Source of the DNA: Anniella stebbinsi
Lineage: Eukaryota > Chordata > Lepidosauria > Squamata > Anniellidae
Assembly: GCA_029215795.1 (NCBI GenBank)
Contig: JARDYH010000004.1
Location: 31,872,001 to 31,936,000 of the forward strand
DNA: 64,000 bases
Reading direction: 5' to 3'
Part shown: positions 31,981-43,696 of the stretch, piece by piece
Layout: every line of letters begins with the position of its first letter
Position numbering within the stretch: position 1 is the stretch's first letter
Notes under the pieces: model-generated
The model's database searches: none
Told to the model about the DNA's origin: nothing
What the model saw: the letters and a program-made list of their open reading frames with translations, nothing else
Made by a program: the position numbers and the translations under genes

Positions 31981-32470
31981 TGTTTATTTCTTTATTTAAA
32001 ACATTTCTTGGCTGCCTTTCAGGGCAAAGCCCTCACAAGGCAGCTTACAATAAAATGCATAAAATATTAAAAATATTAAAAACAATAAAGCAGCAATAAA
32101 AACAATAAAAACAACAATAAAGCCAGCAGGAACAACAATAGCAGAAATAATAACAACAACAATAACAATATTCATCATGCAAAGCCATGGTAAAATAAAA
32201 TGATTTTAAAGCTTTCTTGAAAGCCTGCAAGGAAGGTGCATGGTGGACCTCCAATGGAAGTTTGTTCCAGAGATTTGGGGTCACCGCAGAGAAGACCCTC
32301 TCCCATGTGGACACCCACATAATTGCCCTCACAGGTAGGCAAATGAGAAGGGCCTCTCTTTCTGAATTTCAAGGGCAGGCAGGGTGATATAGGTGAAGGT
32401 GGTCCTTCATGTAACTTGATCCCAAGCTGTTTAAGGCTTTAAAGGTCAAAACCAGCACTTTGAATTTTGG
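31981..32470 (-). pseudogene. L2/CR1-type LINE 3' fragment 2
   Basis: A second copy in the same orientation. The minus frame 32332-32045 encodes TPNLWNKLPLEVHHAPSLQAFKKALKSF, the LWN.LP C-terminal signature. The 3' UTR has GGCTGCCTTTCAGGGC. At the 5' side CTGTTTAAGGCTTTAAAGGTCAAAACC matches the same gene region as fragment 1. Confidence 0.8.
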
Positions 32471-33005
32471 GTATATTCTGAGTTATATGCTAAGAATGTA
32501 CCAAACATTACCAGCATATGGTAGCTTAAAGCTCTTCCTGCCAGTATCTCAGACTTCAGAGAGGAATTTCCACCTTTTAGAATGAGGAAAAAATGGTGCA
32601 AAAGCCAGGAAGCTGCAAAACAATTAGCAGCTGGGGGAAAGGGGATGTGCCATCTGGTGACTGCGACCCCATGTGGGGCAGATTTGGCCCATGGGCCTGA
32701 GATACAATGTCTTTGCCTTACAGGATCATAGTTTCTTTCAGTCTCAATCAAGACAAGGGATTGATTGCCTGCAATTTGTCTGTGGGCAGCAATGGCAGAA
32801 GCAGTAGTTCATGAGCAGCCATTGGGGACCTGAACTAATCATGGCTTGGGGCTCACTGTGGGGTTGAAAAGAAGGTGCAAGAGGACTAAGGGAATGGAAT
32901 GAGTGACTGTTGCAACCCAATGGCATGGCACACCTCCATGTTGTTAATTTCGGGAAAAGATTTGTTCGTTTCCATTGATCCCCACAGTTCATATACATCG
33001 GGGGT
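32471..33005. other. No gene recognised
   Basis: Minus frames at 32446-32751 and 32744-33043 have no recognisable domain. Confidence 0.35.
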
Positions 33006-33122
33006 GAGAAAATGGTGGCCCTCCAGCTGTTGATTAACTCCACATGCCATCAGCCCCTGCTAGTAAGGCCAATGATCAGGAATGATGGAAGCTGCAGTCC
33101 AACAATACCTGGAAGACCACAG
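33006..33122. mobile_element. Palindromic MITE, family E
   Basis: GGTGGCCCTCCAGCTGTTG ... CCATCAGCCCC ... GGAAGCTGCAGTCCAACAATACCTGGAAGACCACAGG; the two sides are imperfect reverse complements. Confidence 0.6.
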
Positions 33123-33776
33123 GTTCTTCCATCCTGATATACACAGATGGCTCCAGAGTGAGCAGATCTTTGCCCATCCATGTGGCCAATATAAATGACT
33201 GCAAATGTTTCACAGGGATATTTTGGGGATGGGGGAAAGTACCTGCTTTCCGCAGAGTCAATTCACACACATTTGGTTTTCTGCCACAACACAAACATCA
33301 CAGACCGTAGCTGTGTGGACATGCCGTAATGTCTGACCTTTTGCTTCGACCAACCTGAAGTCAAAATGTTACTTAGCTGTGAAAGAAAGAAGATTAAAGA
33401 TCTAAGCACAGCACTTGGGGAAACATTTGCCAATGCAAAAGACTCCTGATCATGAAAAACAGTTGGTGGAAAATAATTTCTGTTGCAGGGGAGGCAGTAG
33501 ATTTGTATGTGTGTAACATTTAATATCTCTCATAGGGTGCCAATATATATCTTGGGCCATCTCTGAGTCCAGCTCTGTTCACTGGCACTGTTCGCTGCAC
33601 ACAATATTGAATGAACCTGCTTGAGATTAACATAAATGGGATATTTTCCACTGTGTGGCCAGTTGTGTGTCTTATTAGGCAAGAGTTCCAGAATGACAGA
33701 GTTGGAAATGTTAGAAAGGCCATCGATTCCATCTCTCTGCTGCAACGGCATTGGAAAAAGAGGGAGGGAAAGGCAG
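33123..33776. other. No gene recognised
   Basis: Unremarkable sequence before a GGA microsatellite. Confidence 0.35.
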
Positions 33777-33823
33777 GGAGGAGGAGGAGGAGGAGGAGGA
33801 GGAGGAGGAGGAGGAGGAGGAGG
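33777..33823. repeat. (GGA)n microsatellite
   Basis: About 15 units of a pure polypurine trinucleotide. It generates spurious Arg, Gly, Leu and Pro runs in six frames. Confidence 0.95.
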
Positions 33824-33959
33824 TAGATGCCCAGGGCCATTCAAAATAGGCAACATTTAAATATAGAAGTATATAAACAATAGAACGCATCCCTGGATTG
33901 ACAATTTGGGAAACTGTGAAAATTTACAGGAGGGGTGACTGAGCAAAGAGTATCATGTT

Positions 33960-34556
33960 TCCAAGCCCTCCCACTGCAGTGCAAGACAATGAAGAAGTCT
34001 GCCAAGTAATCCACAAAACTTTATTCAGCAAATAAACATCTCTTCGCACCTGAGGAGAGATTAACTAGGACCTTTCCTCTAGGCTAAAATTTGGTGAGAC
34101 AATTGTCCTTTCAACAAAAGGGATAGGTTTTTTCCCCTGAGTCTCAGGGAGAATTCCTCTGAAGAAGACTTCTTTTAGCTCTGCCCATTTGAATCTGTGG
34201 AGGACTCTAGCATCAGTCAACTCTGAAGTCCCTTCTCTCTCTGAGGATTGCTGAGTTCCCACAGACTCTGAGTTGTAGGTGTTTTCACTGATGAAGAAGT
34301 CCAGTGAAGATTCATCCCTGGCTGCAGAAGAGCCTGGGAGAATCTCCACCCCCACTTCCAGTGTAGGCTGGTACATTTCTAGTCCTGTTCCTTCTGATTC
34401 AGAATCTAATTCTGATTGATAGCTTGAAACTCCTTCTCCCACAGTAAGGGGAACAGGTCTGATCATGACAAGGGGTGAGGCTGTCCTGGAGACCCAATTA
34501 CGACCCCTCTCTGGCAATGCTTTCAATGGCAAAAGGGAAGTCCAGTCAGACATCAA
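33960..34556 (-). repeat. Possible solo LTR or other retroelement piece with an open frame
   Basis: On the minus strand a 163-codon frame (34556-34065, first codon TTG) is acidic and Ser/Glu-rich, with ESEGTG, ARDESSLDF and TSELTDARVLHRF segments. Shortly after its stop comes AATAAA followed by GTTTTGTGG (complement near 34010-34035), like a polyadenylation region. I recall similar Ser/Glu-rich segments in squamate LTR-element DNA, but clear TG/CA borders and a target duplication are not seen. A host-gene exon is the main alternative. Confidence 0.35.
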
Positions 34557-34809
34557 TTCCCCTGCATTTGTGTATACCAGGGATGCACCACCAAGGGCCC
34601 AATCCAGCTGCTTGGGATCCCAGTCCAGCCCTCTGAGGATTCCTCAGAGAGCATTGCCCATTCCCCAGACCCCACCCCCTCTCCTTCCCCAATAATTGGT
34701 GGGTTCCTGGCATTGGTGTAGTTTTCCCCTGTGTTCTAAAATGTTGAAATGCCTCTCCTAAGGCTTATTACTGGCAGTAAGAGCTTTTAAGTTGAAATAT
34801 GCTGGTATT

Positions 34810-34928
34810 TTTGACATTTTGGTTATGCCCTTTTTGCCTTCGGCTCCACCCACCACTGGAATGCAGCCCCTGAGAGCTTCTCCTAGATGGAATTTGGCCC
34901 TCGGGCTGAAAGAGGTTTGACACCCCTG
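34810..34928. mobile_element. hAT-like element end (CAGGGGTGTCAAACC)
   Basis: Terminates GGTTTGACACCCCTG, i.e. CAGGGGTGTCAAACC on the other strand, the style of hAT (Charlie-like) termini. Homologous to 31314-31465. The other end may be CAGGGATGCACC at 34578, but no 8-bp duplication fits. Confidence 0.5.
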
Positions 34929-34935
34929 CTCAGAA

Positions 34936-35539
34936 TTGTGAAAGGTGAGTCATTCACACTGTTTAAAAGAGCATTGGGGTCAGAAGACATGTGCAATGTG
35001 ACACGCACCTTCCGAGTCCAATTGTGCTACCCCCATTCAAACACACTGTCTAGGTTTGCACGATTGAGAAAGGAAAATAAGCCACTGTAACTTGTTGTCT
35101 CTCCACCCATGTGCCAGTTGCATGCTGTGTCATCACCATAATTACTCTTGCCAGGTGCAGTTTGCCATGTCCTCTGTATCTGGTGAGGGTGCAGGGAAAG
35201 TAGGTTTACAAACCACTCTAGAATCCATGGCTTGTTTTAGGATTACAGTATGATTTGTAACCCACCCCTGCCATGCACCCTCATTGGATTCAAATGACAT
35301 GACAAACTGCATCCAGCAAGGATAGTTATGGTAAAGATGTGGCACACAACCGGCATTGCACGTAGCAGGAAAATATTTTCCTTCCCCAATTGTGCAAACC
35401 CTGCCACTGTTTAGGCAGGCCCCAACCTAGAGGGAAGCATGATGGAATGCTTGTTTCCCTTCTGCCACTCAGCTCTAGCCATCTGAGGTTCACACCTATG
35501 CAGTGAGCTCTACTGTTGGCAATATTTCCTGACAGTGAG
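34936..35539. other. No gene recognised
   Basis: Ordinary sequence with no repeat or exon signature. Confidence 0.4.
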
Positions 35540-35717
35540 CCTGTTCAGACAACGTGCTAAGCCATGGTCAGGCTGCTAACCCTTTTGCAGCAAATGGTTA
35601 GTGAGCATGTTTAAACTTTGATTATATATGGTTAGGAATGGTTCACACAACACGCTAAATCATAATGTTTAGCTCAAAATGCTTAACCGCTATGGCTTTA
35701 CCTGTTGTCTGAACAGG
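35540..35717. mobile_element. Palindromic MITE, family C, second copy
   Basis: Ends CCTGTTCAGACAACG and TGTTGTCTGAACAGG are near-perfect inverted repeats. Interior GCTAACCCTTTTGCAGC and GTTTAGCTCAAAATGCTTAA match 7331-7535. Confidence 0.8.
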
Positions 35718-36811
35718 GTCAATATGAGGTTGCTGTTCATTGATAAACCAGAGCTGATGCAAGTTTTGGGGCTAAGTGTAAAGTGGGCTGTTCCAACCAT
35801 CTGCTATTTTTCTGCAAAAGCTGAGGATCTCTACCTTCTCCTCACCTCTCCTTTCCATTTATATGGCCCAATGTGGGCACTCTCTTTTAATAATGCATGG
35901 AATTATAGGGAAATTCACCTATGATACTAGACATTGGAATATGCAACATACAATACTGACACTATCATCAAGTGTAGCATCAAATAGTCCTATGCAGAAA
36001 ATAACAGAAAATATCCAAGCTGTAGTAATTTCCAGCTTTTTTCTGTAAAGGTAAAAATATACATTGTTTGTCTTCTTAATGGCATATTGAGCATTAACTT
36101 TGCATACAACCTACCTTTACTATAATTAGCCCTAGCAGTAAAATAGGAGGCAATGTCTTATTCAGTGAATTCTTTAAATGTGTGGTGATAATGTGTCCCT
36201 TTACTGAATCATTAAATGTGTTATTTCACAGCGCATGGCAGCACCCCTACCTTATACACCCTGCCACAAAGCTGTCCTCCATGGACTCTAAAAAGAAGCA
36301 GCCCCTAAACAAGCAACTTTGTTGTGGCCCATATTGCATGGCTTACCTGCATAATGCCTGCCATGCAGGGGACCATTTCCACTTTATTTTGTTCCCCCAT
36401 AAAGAGCTAAATTATTTAAAAAAGAAAAGAAACATTTTCTTGAGTGGTTGCAGGTCACTCTGGATCAGCGAGGTTTAACTTTAGTGTGTTGCAATAAAAT
36501 ATTAATACTGAGTCAGTGTGTTTATTTCTCCAAGCGTCTGGAGCCCCCGAGTGTTTATGTGCTGAGATTAGTCGCAAGTGTGCTCATGCATAGCTGTGTT
36601 GTACATAGAGAGTCTGAGATTTCAGGACTCAGAGGGTGTCCATGGGAAATCAACAGCACACCAGCCTTTGTTATACTCAACTGTTGGGTCAAGAATGCTC
36701 CTTCGAGGATTTGATGCCGCACAAAAAATACAACATACTGTCAAGTTGCTAATCACAGCAATAGAAAAGCAAATTTCTTATGACCCGTTTATACAATTAA
36801 ACCTGCATTCC
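35718..36811. other. No gene recognised
   Basis: Frames at 36182-36478 and 36448-36844 overlap in different phases and lack motifs. Confidence 0.4.
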
Positions 36812-36895
36812 TATGCACACTTACCTGGGAGTAATCCTTGGTGAACACAGTGAGGCTGAGTTTTGAGCAGGCATGTGTGGGATTGCACCGTAAAT
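36812..36895. mobile_element. Short palindromic MITE, family D
   Basis: CCTATGCACACTTACCTGGG and GCAGGCATGTGTGGGATTGCAC are imperfect inverted ends around AACACAGTGAGG. Confidence 0.6.
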
Positions 36896-38920
36896 TGAGA
36901 ATGTAGGTCGAATGGATCCCTGCAGAATTTAACACATTCTGAGTGGTCTCCACCATATGCCCAGCTTCAGCTTTTATTTACAGAAGCACAGTAACATTAC
37001 CCAAAGAGCCCATCTAGTGGTAAATGTGAGATAGGTGAGCTGGCTCATGCAATAAAATGGTTACATGAACTTTTTGCACATATGTAGCAGACACCTTTTG
37101 CACGTATGGAGCAAACCTTTGTGTGTCTTCACAGACACAAAGATCAACTCAGCACACCTATCTGGTTATATAAATTGGCCCTCAGTCCCTCATCCAAGTG
37201 AGTGGATAGGCATTCTCAGTGTCTGTCCCAAGAGCCACCTGGTGCATCTCTTGCTGGACTGTGGCAAGACCATTCCCCACATTAAAAAAATAAAGCAACA
37301 ACAACAACACACACACACATAGAGACACCATTGGCACATAGGGTAGCATTTTTCTGAGAAATGATCTGAGATTTTTCTTTCTGTGTGGCATTGCATAATG
37401 TCCCTATGAGGACGCTGCATGCTACCCAAGCCAGGGACCTGGTAGCTATTCCAGTGCTATCCAAGTGGCTTTGTGTGGAATCCTATGCCGTTGAAGTGTG
37501 TTGCATGAAGCACGGCATGAAGCAGTTACTTCTCCCAGCACTAGCCACATCCCTTTCTCCAGGCTGGGTGAGGCATGGAACTCTGTGCTTCTGTCAGCAG
37601 GGAGAAAGTCAAAGGGGGGAGGGCGCTGATGACCTCAGTGGGGTTGGCCACACCCACTGATGTCATCTGTCCTGCAGAAGGCCTGCTGGGAGAGATTCAG
37701 CACCCCATATCAGGCATTGCATTTGGGACAATTTAAGATGGTTGCAGCAGCTTCAGAGCAGAGCGGAGAGCCAGTTCAAAATTGCCTCCTCAGGGAACAT
37801 TTTGAGGACCAAGGAGCAAGACAAAATGGTGGAGGCAGTGATGGGAAGGCAAGTGAGTGAGTGAATGAGTGGTGGAGACAGTAGCAGGCAGCCAAAATGG
37901 AGGAGGAGGAGGAGGAGGAGAGTTGGGGGAGGAGGAAGAGAAGGCATGGGACCCTTAGAAAAACCATGCCTCTACCACTGGCCAAGCTTCGCAGTGACCA
38001 CATCCTTTGCTCAGACAATTTTCAAAGAGGAATGTTACACAGAGAGCAAACACATTTAAGGTTATCAGAACGATCATTTAAATTGCCCAGGCTAGCTGGA
38101 AAGAAAGACAGTCCAACGTGTAAAATCTCAACATGAAATATAGAAATACGATAGCCAATAGATTGATGGAATTGGAAGGCTGGCTTGTTTGTTTGTTTAA
38201 TGAAAATGAAAATGTTGATCCTCCTGGCTCAATCAGAACCAGATCCATCTTGTTCACATGCCCAGTCTAGCCTGGCTAAGGTAGCAAGTGTCCAGACTTC
38301 AAGAACAGGAAGCAACTTGCTTTTTGCATACCAGAGGTCAGCAGAGGAAGGACAAGAGGAGCAGCCCAGAGAACTTAAGCGGGAAACGGATACTGCAATG
38401 ACCTTCAGCCCAGCTTGTGTGGAGGTCCGTTTCCCCTGTTCCCGTCCAAGTGGAAAGAGTCCTTGCCTCTTCTTGGCCGTGAATGTCTCTCACATGCCAT
38501 GTGCAACAGTGCCATCACAGCTTCATTGTTCTTTGCAGCCAAAGCTCTCCAAAAGGATGAGTCACAAAAGTGAGATCCTGGCCCTGCTGCGTGTACTGTC
38601 TGTCTGGATTTCCTTGTTATGCTTTTCCGTCTGGCAGCGATAATCAAGTGCTAACGGAGTGAGTGCTGCTTGAAAAGAAACTCATGCTACTGGATGGATT
38701 TGGCTTCACAGCGCGGAGCATTTCCCCATGCACCCACCCACTCACAGTGGATCCAAACTGTCTTAACAGTGCTAAATCCAAAATAGAAGGAAGACAGAGA
38801 AGGATTGAAAATGGACTCGTACAAAATCTTTTTTTCCAAGTGCATCAATACCAAACATAATTTTGCCTCCCGCTGAGAAAAAGACAAACACGGTCCAGGA
38901 TATGTTTTCTTTGCTGTCAA
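36896..38920. other. No gene recognised
   Basis: Contains an (ACA)n-(CA)n run at 37297-37318 and a GGA run at 37897-37920. The 152-codon frame at 38185-38643 shows no domain; its composition and competing minus frames suggest chance. Confidence 0.35.
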
Positions 38921-38924
38921 ATCA

Positions 38925-39090
38925 TTATGTCCCTGGTTCAAATGCCACGAGCCCATTAGATGGCCTTAGGCAAAGCACTCTCAGTCCCCCCCCCCTCAAT
39001 CTGCAATATGGGAAAATAATAATGCTGACATATGGGGTCATTAGATTTACAAATGCCTATGAAGCCCTTGGAACGCTTGAAAGTTAAGCT
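38925..39090 (+). repeat. MIR/CORE-type SINE fragment
   Basis: CCTGGTTCAAATGCC (B-box-like), GGCCTTAGGCAAAGCACTCTCAG, CAATATGGGAAAATAATAATGC and GAAGCCCTTGGAACGCTT follow the order of a MIR element from B box to 3' part. Confidence 0.6.
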
Positions 39091-40073
39091 GAGCAGAACC
39101 CTTTGGCACAGCTGTGTTTTGGCCACTTGTGGGGGGAATGGGGCAGACAGAAAGAATTAGGGACAAGCACATTTCTAAGAACATTTAAGGGGATTGCATA
39201 TCTTATTTTAGACAAGTTAGCCAAGGGACTGTTTGTTTTTTCTTCTTTTTTTGCAGGTTTTTAAGCTGCATGGCCACAGGAGGAGGAGGAGAAAAAGCAA
39301 CCTCTCAGCCACGTCTGAAGTAAGGTAACTCTCACCACAAATTTCTAATTTCCTCCAAAACTAGCTGAAAATTCTCCCCATTTTCCCAGGGGACTGACTA
39401 AATACCCAGCAAAAGGGTGTCTGTGTGATTTCTACTGGAAAGCTCTATACACATGTTTAGCAGTAGTAGTATTACTATTATTGATTTTTTTAAAAAAATA
39501 AAATTAACTATATAGGCTACAAAAAATGGCAAGCATAACAATATAAGAAGATAATTAAGAAGAAGCTCATATTATTAGTGTTGTTGTTGTTGTTGTTGTT
39601 GTTACAAACGCTTTCTAAGCATTATTTGTGAAAATGCCCTGAAGGTGGACATGATCCAGGCAAAATTAGGTAATTTAGGATCCCATTGATTTAAATTACA
39701 GACAGCTCGCCCCATCTCCACCCTCCCAAGACATTGCACTGCACTGATCAAATTTCTTTTGATTTCCCCTCAAAATTTCCTTCTCCTTAAATTCGACTTA
39801 AGCTTAGTTTTGGTACAGACATATGTACCCTTCCCGTCCAGAAACATGGGGCAAAATGTGGTGACGACTCTGCTTGAAACAGATGGAACAGAAAAGCACC
39901 TCCCTCTGGATGGCTACTGCCTATGCAAGTGTTTGCTGTGCCTTGGGGCCATTCTACCCAAGCCAGTAAAAGTGGCATAATGGTTGTGTTGAGTCTCAGC
40001 CTACACTATCCATCATTCTTCCTGAAAATATATTAGGGAGCAAGCTCAAGCTCTTGGGGGAGGGCCATTGGAT
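39091..40073. other. No gene recognised
   Basis: Includes a (GTT)n run at 39580-39603. No exon signature. Confidence 0.4.
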
Positions 40074-40167
40074 ATTATGGACCTCCTCCTACCTGATGGA
40101 CCTCCTCCTACTTGATGGACCTGATGGACCGCCTCCTACCTGATGGACCTCCCACCTGATGGAGATC
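40074..40167. repeat. Minisatellite, 19-bp unit
   Basis: Four to five copies of GGACCTCCTCCTACCTGAT with internal deletions in the last units. Confidence 0.85.
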
Positions 40168-40635
40168 TGCCACCAGAGGCCTGGTAGCAGCAGCAGCAGG
40201 AAGTTCCACACCCCTTGCTGCTTTCTCATTGTTGCTCCGAATGGTGGTAGGGAGACAGAGAGATGTCAGTGGATGAGGGGATACTTTGGATCCCATTGAT
40301 CAAAGCCCCTTCATTTCCCCAAGATGCCTTGAAAACTTGCTAAACCCACCCACCCATCCCATAAAAACCCAATGACGAAACTAATGAGAGAGAATTTTTT
40401 AACAAAAACATTACCTTTTTTAAAACCAAAAATTAATTTATACTTTATTTATTTATTGAGGAACTGGCATGGAAAATGGATAAGAAAAGGGTGGTTCTGT
40501 CTCCATCTTCTGCACTGGCTGGCATGATCTTGACAGGGCTTAGGAAGTGATGCACAACTTCTACCTCACCCCTTCCCATACGATTGCTCCACCCATGTAA
40601 ATAAATATGCATCTCTCTCAGATTTCATTGATCCA
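40168..40635. other. No gene recognised
   Basis: Contains a short TTTATTTATTTATTGAGG run near 40446. Nothing else recognised. Confidence 0.4.
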
Positions 40636-40985
40636 AGGTGCATTGGGAGGGCAACTGCCAATAACTGCTCAAACAGAGTAATAGTGTTTGACTGGAGTAT
40701 AGGACTGGAGCATCTTCCGTATAAGGAAAGGCTTTGGAGGGTTTCATAGTTGAGGAAGGGGAAGATGACTAAGAGGGGCGTAATAGATGATTAAAATTAT
40801 TGATGGTGAATAGAGAGAGACTGTCTAGCCCCTTTCATTGTAGTAAAACCTGGGCATAAACTAGTGGAATTGATTGGCTGTAAGTTCAGGACAGACAAAA
40901 GAAAGTACTTCAGACAATGTGTCAGGAACTTATGGAATTCACTGCTGTCAGAATTGGTGATCTTGGGCCAATTATTTAGTTAGAT
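40636..40985 (+). pseudogene. CR1 LINE 3' region relic
   Basis: ACTGGAGCATCTTCCGTATAAGG, GGCTTTGGAGGGTTTCATAG, GAAGATGACTAAGAGGGGCG, ATAGATGATTAAAATTATTGATGG and AGGACAGACAAAAGAAAGTAC follow the CR1 ORF2 3' order. The tail is missing. Confidence 0.65.
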
Positions 40986-41728
40986 AACAGGTGTTTGTCT
41001 ACAGTGTTGACTCCAGGTTTTTGAGAGCTCTTGGGCAAGACACCTTCAATGGACCCCATTCCTCAATTAGTCTACCTTCTCACCGCCATTGTCACCAACT
41101 GCTATTGCCCTTCATCTTCTTTCTCATCATTGCTCCCACTTGCTTGCTTGACAGGCAGAGAACCAGTAAGCAAGTAGGCAGTGGCATTTACTGCTCCTAC
41201 TTTTCACCACTACTGTTGTCTGAGCTAGAGTAATAGGCAGATGTGAATAAGCAGGTCACAATGGTGAAGAGAAGGACAACTCCAGAGGGCTCTCTTGTCT
41301 GTGGGCCTCTACTGGGATGTGGGCCCCCAGCAGGTGCCCAGACATGACTTCCCTTGATGCTGCCTCTGAACATCAGTTACCTATGATAGTTCATTAAAAC
41401 ATATATTCAGAGTACAAGCAACATAAGGAGATTGTTGGCTTCATGACGTGCTTGAGGGTTCCATGGAGCCATCCAGTTGGACACAGTTAGAAACAAGAAA
41501 GAAGACTTGATGACAACTTAGTCCAATCTGATGTTATTTCTTATTCCACAAACTGAAAGGAAATGTGCCATGTACCTCATGAGCACATGAGCATTAAGAA
41601 GATAGGCACAATAGGCATCATATTAGTAAGGCCCTCTCTTCAACTCTTAAATATGTCAAACTCAGCATCAGATCACAAAAACGGGGGTATTGATCAGTTT
41701 TTCTTTATTTTTTCCTTCTGGAATGATT
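40986..41728. other. No gene recognised
   Basis: Ordinary sequence up to the LINE tail. The frame at 41563-41970 runs into LINE DNA. Confidence 0.4.
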
Positions 41729-42425
41729 ATTTATTTATTTATTTATTTTATTTATTTATTACATTTGTATACCGCCCCACAGCCGAAGCTCTCTGGGCGG
41801 TTTACATAGGATTAAAAACAATTAAAAACAATATACAAAAATTAAAACAGCAAAAACATACAACATACATACAATCTGTACATTTAAAACCACTTCAACA
41901 CTTCAAAAAGCTACAAAAACAAAACAAAACAAAACAAACCCAGGCTCCTCAGATATTGCCAAATGCCTGAGAGAAGAGGAAAGTCTTGACCTGGCGCTGA
42001 AAAGATAACAATGTTGGCGCCAGGCGGGCCTCGTCGGGGAGATCGTTCCACAATTGGGGAGCCACCACAGAGAAGGCCCTCTCTCTTGTTGCCGACCTCC
42101 AAGCTTCCCTCGGAGGAGGCACTCAGAGGAGGGCCTTAGATGTTGAACGTAGTGTTCGGGTAGGTTCATGTCGGGAAATGCGTTCCATCAGGTATTGTGG
42201 TCCCAAGCCGTGTAAGGCTTTATAGGTTAAAACCAGCACCTTGAACTGGGCTCGGAAACATACAGGCAGCCAATGCAAGCGGGCCAGAGTAGGTGTTATA
42301 TGTTCTAACCTACTGGTTCCAGTTATCAATCTGGCCGCTGCATTTTGCACAAGCTGCAGCTTCCGAACCACCTTCAAAGGCAGCCCCACGTATAGTGCAT
42401 TGCAGTAATTCTTCGCTTTCCACAC
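41729..42425 (-). pseudogene. L2/CR1-type LINE: ORF2 C-terminus and 3' UTR
   Basis: The minus frame 42425-42123 encodes YCNALYVGLPLKVVRKLQ, LVQNAAARLITGTSR, HWLPVCFRAQFKVLVLTYKALHGLGPQYL and HEPTRTLRS, the highly typical post-RT segment of these LINEs; conserved sequence continues downstream in another frame. The 3' UTR includes AAACCGCCCAGAGAGCTTCG and ends in (AAAT)n. This is the least decayed LINE of its type here and matches fragments at 31490-32470. Confidence 0.88.
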
Positions 42426-42701
42426 TGGAAAAGCAGGAAAAGAAGGGGATGATATGCCTCTTTAAGATTATATCCCCTCAACGGATGCCCAAGACATTAT
42501 CTCCACTTTAACATAAACACTTCCAATAGAATCAGTAAGTCTGCTCCGCCCCTACACCAGCTACAAAAATAAAAAGGAATTAGACAAGTTATAATAGTAC
42601 CATAATAAAACTATAAAAGCCAGAGACTGCTTCAGGCAGTTGACATGCATCTTGGCACTTTTAATGGGGAAGAACAAAAGACTTCAAGTGCATCCTCAAC
42701 A

Positions 42702-42702
<1 letters not shown>
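42426..42702. other. No gene recognised
   Basis: Short unassigned stretch between a LINE and a microsatellite. Confidence 0.4.
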
Positions 42703-42768
<66 letters not shown>

Positions 42769-42775
42769 AGTGTGT

Positions 42776-42811
<36 letters not shown>
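42703..42811. repeat. (CT)n-(TG)n compound microsatellite
   Basis: About 17 CT units, then about 35 TG units with two GAG interruptions. Gives spurious HTHT, SLSL and CVCV frames on both strands. Confidence 0.97.
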
Positions 42812-42814
<3 letters not shown>

Positions 42815-43581
42815 ACTGTAGAGGAAAAGGGAGGAGGACTGTGGTAGTGCAAAAGGGGGAGGGGGTAAGTCACTAAGCCACACCATTCCCAAGGGTTGCT
42901 GTAAATCTCCTTGCCTGGGTTAACCCCGCCTCAATCATCATGCTACATTAGGTTTGTTGTACTCCCTTTGGTTTATGAGGAATGGTGGTGGTAAATGAGG
43001 TAGAACAAGGACTGCAGTATCAAGGGATAGTTTGGCTGTCTTTACCAGCCAGCTACACTAAGTGAGAATTTTCCCCTCTTTCTCTCTTCTCTATCCATGC
43101 TATTATGTTTACTCACAGGGACCACTCCTGAAAGTCATTTTCATGACTAACCAACATCGGAACGTGAAAAATTTAATCTTATGCCTATTTGCGATGCACT
43201 TGGGATGGTGTGGGGAAAGGGGAATCCTCCCCCCATGCATCTAACAGTTTGAGGACAGAATCGAAATGGTTTCCCTTCAGATTGTATAAATCTTTCACTT
43301 TTTACTAAAGATTTCCATGGAATCGAAATGGAAACAGACCATTGTTTGTAAGAGCTAAAGGTTATTTGAGTGAGGATTTGCTTCCTTTTTGTGAGCAAAG
43401 ATTTCTTTTTTCTTATTTTCATCTCTGGTACAGATCTTTGAAAGGATGAAAGACCCTGAAATTTGTTCTGCAGAAGCCAAAGTAGGATGAACGTGCACAA
43501 CATGAGGAGCTTTCAAACTTCAACTCTTTGAAAAGAGATAATTTGTCTCCAGCTTGAAACTCTTGAATTACCTGATACACT
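42812..43581. other. No gene recognised
   Basis: The 118-codon minus frame at 43147-43503 shows no domain. Confidence 0.4.
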
Positions 43582-43696
43582 AGCCTTCTCCAATCTGGTG
43601 CCTTCCAGATGTGTTGGTCACAAATCCCAGTAAACTCCAGCCAACATGCTCAGAGTTTTGTCTGACGCATCTGGTGGGTGCAAGTTGGAGAAGGCT
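43582..43696. mobile_element. Palindromic MITE, family E
   Basis: Ends AGCCTTCTCCAA and TTGGAGAAGGCT are perfect 12-bp inverted repeats; inner parts CCAGATGTGTTGG and ACGCATCTGG also pair. Confidence 0.75.

Noticed and set aside
33530..33860. Poly-Pro, poly-Leu, poly-Arg and poly-Gly frames
   Set aside because: Translations of the (GGA)n microsatellite.
38185..38643. 152-codon plus frame as a gene
   Set aside because: No motif; likely chance.
42640..42892. HTHT, SLSL and CVCV proteins
   Set aside because: Translations of the (CT)n-(TG)n microsatellite.
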